Below are positions 12,924 through 14,547 of a DNA stretch of 14,547 bases, one piece after another. Positions within the stretch are counted from its first letter, which is position 1. Each line of letters opens with the position of its first letter. Both the position numbers and the translations under genes were made by a program. The stretch comes from CAJXUU01 sp963975265. GTDB taxonomy: Bacteria; Bacteroidota; Bacteroidia; Chitinophagales; Saprospiraceae. Under the pieces are notes generated by a model. The model saw nothing but the letters and a program-made list of their open reading frames with translations, was not told the DNA's origin and did no database searches. The stretch covers positions 1-14,547 of the forward strand of contig CAXBGT010000148.1 of assembly GCA_963975265.1 (NCBI GenBank), given 5' to 3'.

Positions 12924-14547
12924 ATGAACAACATTGTTTCTCAAGAAATAACCCCAGGAATACTCACTATGCTTCCTATGTTCTATGTAGGATGGTCAGA
13001 TAGTGTACTTAGTCCAAGTGAGATAGCACTAATACATGACAAATTATCTAAAGCTAATTTTCTCAAGCAAGAAGAAAAAGATTATTTAATTAAATATACC
13101 AACCCAAAAAATCCTCCTTCTCAAGCAATATTCAAAGAATGGGTAGAAGTCCTTCGTGAAAACGCCCATGATCTTGAAGGAATAGAAAAAAAATCTTTGG
13201 TACAATTAGGCATTGAAATGGCTAGAAGCAGTTCCCTAATCCAAGAAAATAAGCCATGGAATGATCCCGAAGCTATTAAAGCGATTGAAGACATACAATC
13301 TGCAATGGGGCTCGATAATGAGAGTAGTGCAAGGCTACTTCTATCAAAAGTTGATACAGATTCTCTTAACAAAGTTTGTAATGATTGTACTTTCGATTCT
13401 GTAAAATTACAGGCAATTCTTGAAGGGGACAAAGCAAAAGTGATTAATAGAGTTAAAAAGCTGCTGCAAGATCCATTCTTTAAATATGATCTAAATCCAA
13501 ACAAAGAGCACAAAAGAAAAACAACCCTAGCTCAAGTAAAAGCATTAGCAGATCAAGGTCTAGGAGCATATGCCTTTTCAACTGAGTTTGGAGGGGGTGG
13601 TCGAGTAGGTGATCATATTACAGTATTTGAAACCCTAGCATATGGAGATCTTAGTTTACTAATAAAGTTCGGAGTCCAATTCGGATTATTTGGTGGTTCA
13701 GTTTATAATCTGGGCAGAGAAAAGCATCATAGAAAATACATAGAAGCACTCGGAAAAGCTGATTTGCTGGGTTGTTTTGCAATGACTGAAACTGGTCATG
13801 GGTCTAATGTAAAAGGACTACTAACAACTGCAATCTATGACCACTCTACACAGAGCATTGTGATAAACTCACCTTCAATTGAAGCAGGTAAAGAGTACAT
13901 TGGAAATGCCATGCATAGTACCATGGCGGCGGTATTTGCTCAATTGATTGTAGATGGAGAGAATCATGGCGTCCATGCAGTTCTTGTGCCAATAAGAGAC
14001 AAAAATAACAATCCGCTAGAAGGAATCAAAGTTGAAGACTGTGGTTACAAAATAGGTCTCAATGGTGTGGATAATGGTAGACTATGGTTCAACAATGTTT
14101 CAGTACCTGTCGAAAATCTCCTTGATCGGTATGGATCAATAAACAAAGCGGGAGTTTATGACAGTCCGATAAAAAATCCAAACAAACGATTTTTCACTAT
14201 GTTAGGAGCATTGGTCGTTGGGCGTATTTGTGTAGGACAAGCAGGAGTTAATGTTTCTAAATCAGCTTTAACTATAGCTATAAGATATGCCTCCAAAAGA
14301 CGACAATTTGCCTCTAAAGATGGTGAAGCTGAGACCTTAATAATTGATTACCCTAGCCATCAAAGGCGACTATTCCCTAGATTAGCAAAAAGCTATGGTT
14401 ATTATCTTGCTATTTCAAAACTAAGCGACGATTATATAAAAGCTGATGCAGATCAGATGCGAAAGATCGAAACCAAAGCCGCGGGATTAAAATCAATGGC
14501 GACATGGCATGCTACCGACACGGTGCAAGAATGTAGAGAAGCATGTG
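12924..14547 (+). CDS. Acyl-CoA oxidase / acyl-CoA dehydrogenase family flavoenzyme (3' end missing)
   Basis: Translated by hand from the ATG at 12924; 541 codons are open to the window edge. The enzyme would oxidise fatty acyl-CoA to trans-2-enoyl-CoA with FAD, the first step of beta-oxidation. Residues ~1-190 are an N-terminal helical region. The acyl-CoA oxidase core follows: LGAYAFSTEFGGGG (213-226), CFAMTETGHGSNVKGLLTTA (284-303; flavin and substrate contacts), GLNGVDNGRLWFNNVSVP (378-395) and VGQAGVNVSKSALTIAIRYASKRRQF (437-462). The last residues, TVQECREAC, stop just short of the expected CGGxGY motif, and the catalytic Glu would lie beyond. The CFAMTE.GHGSNV form and large N-terminal part favour the oxidase branch over classical dehydrogenases, but whether oxygen or an electron-transfer protein accepts the electrons cannot be read here. 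No signal peptide, so cytoplasmic. Confidence 0.92.
   Translation, partial: MNNIVSQEITPGILTMLPMFYVGWSDSVLSPSEIALIHDKLSKANFLKQEEKDYLIKYTNPKNPPSQAIFKEWVEVLRENAHDLEGIEKKSLVQLGIEMARSSSLIQENKPWNDPEAIKAIEDIQSAMGLDNESSARLLLSKVDTDSLNKVCNDCTFDSVKLQAILEGDKAKVINRVKKLLQDPFFKYDLNPNKEHKRKTTLAQVKALADQGLGAYAFSTEFGGGGRVGDHITVFETLAYGDLSLLIKFGVQFGLFGGSVYNLGREKHHRKYIEALGKADLLGCFAMTETGHGSNVKGLLTTAIYDHSTQSIVINSPSIEAGKEYIGNAMHSTMAAVFAQLIVDGENHGVHAVLVPIRDKNNNPLEGIKVEDCGYKIGLNGVDNGRLWFNNVSVPVENLLDRYGSINKAGVYDSPIKNPNKRFFTMLGALVVGRICVGQAGVNVSKSALTIAIRYASKRRQFASKDGEAETLIIDYPSHQRRLFPRLAKSYGYYLAISKLSDDYIKADADQMRKIETKAAGLKSMATWHATDTVQECREAC

Noticed and set aside
13121..13513. 130-residue minus-strand ORF
   Set aside because: It lies fully opposite the acyl-CoA oxidase-like gene, whose protein is clearly recognisable; no family features in the minus frame.
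1..14547. tRNA, rRNA, CRISPR array, IS element, prophage or attachment sites
   Set aside because: Looked for on both strands; no cloverleaf sequence, spaced repeat array, transposase or integrase reading frame was seen.

Overview
The window is AT-rich bacterial chromosome, and everything diagnostic points to Bacteroidota (the exact class is not resolvable; a Saprospiraceae-like or related marine/aquatic lineage is plausible). Evidence: a type A sorting domain for the type IX secretion system (T9SS) on a secreted FAS1 protein; repeated TAnnTTTG promoter -7 boxes in place of a TATAAT-type -10, with no obvious Shine-Dalgarno sequences; a DnaB with an acidic tail ending in DIPF; and an ECF sigma factor paired with a membrane-anchored beta-barrel-like protein. 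I see no IS element, phage gene, CRISPR array, tRNA or rRNA.

Layout. 1-1686 (minus): a lipoprotein gene followed by a secreted phosphodiesterase/alkaline-phosphatase-superfamily gene that runs off the left edge. 1687-1987: non-coding. 1988-6147 (minus): ECF sigma factor -> single-TM/beta-barrel partner -> ubiX -> asnS, the last two with their own candidate promoters. 6148-6393: a divergent promoter region rich in inverted repeats. 6394-8748 (plus): a 784-residue secreted protein with five FAS1 domains and a T9SS tail, closed by a strong intrinsic terminator. 8885-10018 (plus): a Methyltransf_32-like methyltransferase, convergent with dnaB (minus, 10039-11601) across a TTGAAC tandem repeat. 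11602-12030: dnaB upstream region with DnaA-box-like 9-mers and a minus-strand terminator. 12031-12702 (minus): an exported coiled-coil protein. 12924-end (plus): acyl-CoA oxidase-like gene, cut by the right edge.

The part most likely to be an undescribed system is 4128-8748. The sigma gene and the divergent FAS1 gene each carry the same two-part motif, AAGCAACCCTT-N12-GCATAC, in promoter position and pointing toward their own gene. This suggests that the sigma factor activates itself and the secreted FAS1 adhesin. The sigma gene's downstream partner appears to have a cytoplasmic segment, an inner-membrane helix, a periplasmic linker and an outer-membrane barrel-like domain in one chain, which could sense the cell surface directly. 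The motif match is read from the sequence; the regulatory circuit is inference.

The other genes are mostly housekeeping: asnS (translation), ubiX (prenyl-FMN synthesis), dnaB (replication) and an acyl-CoA oxidase-like flavoenzyme (fatty acid breakdown).
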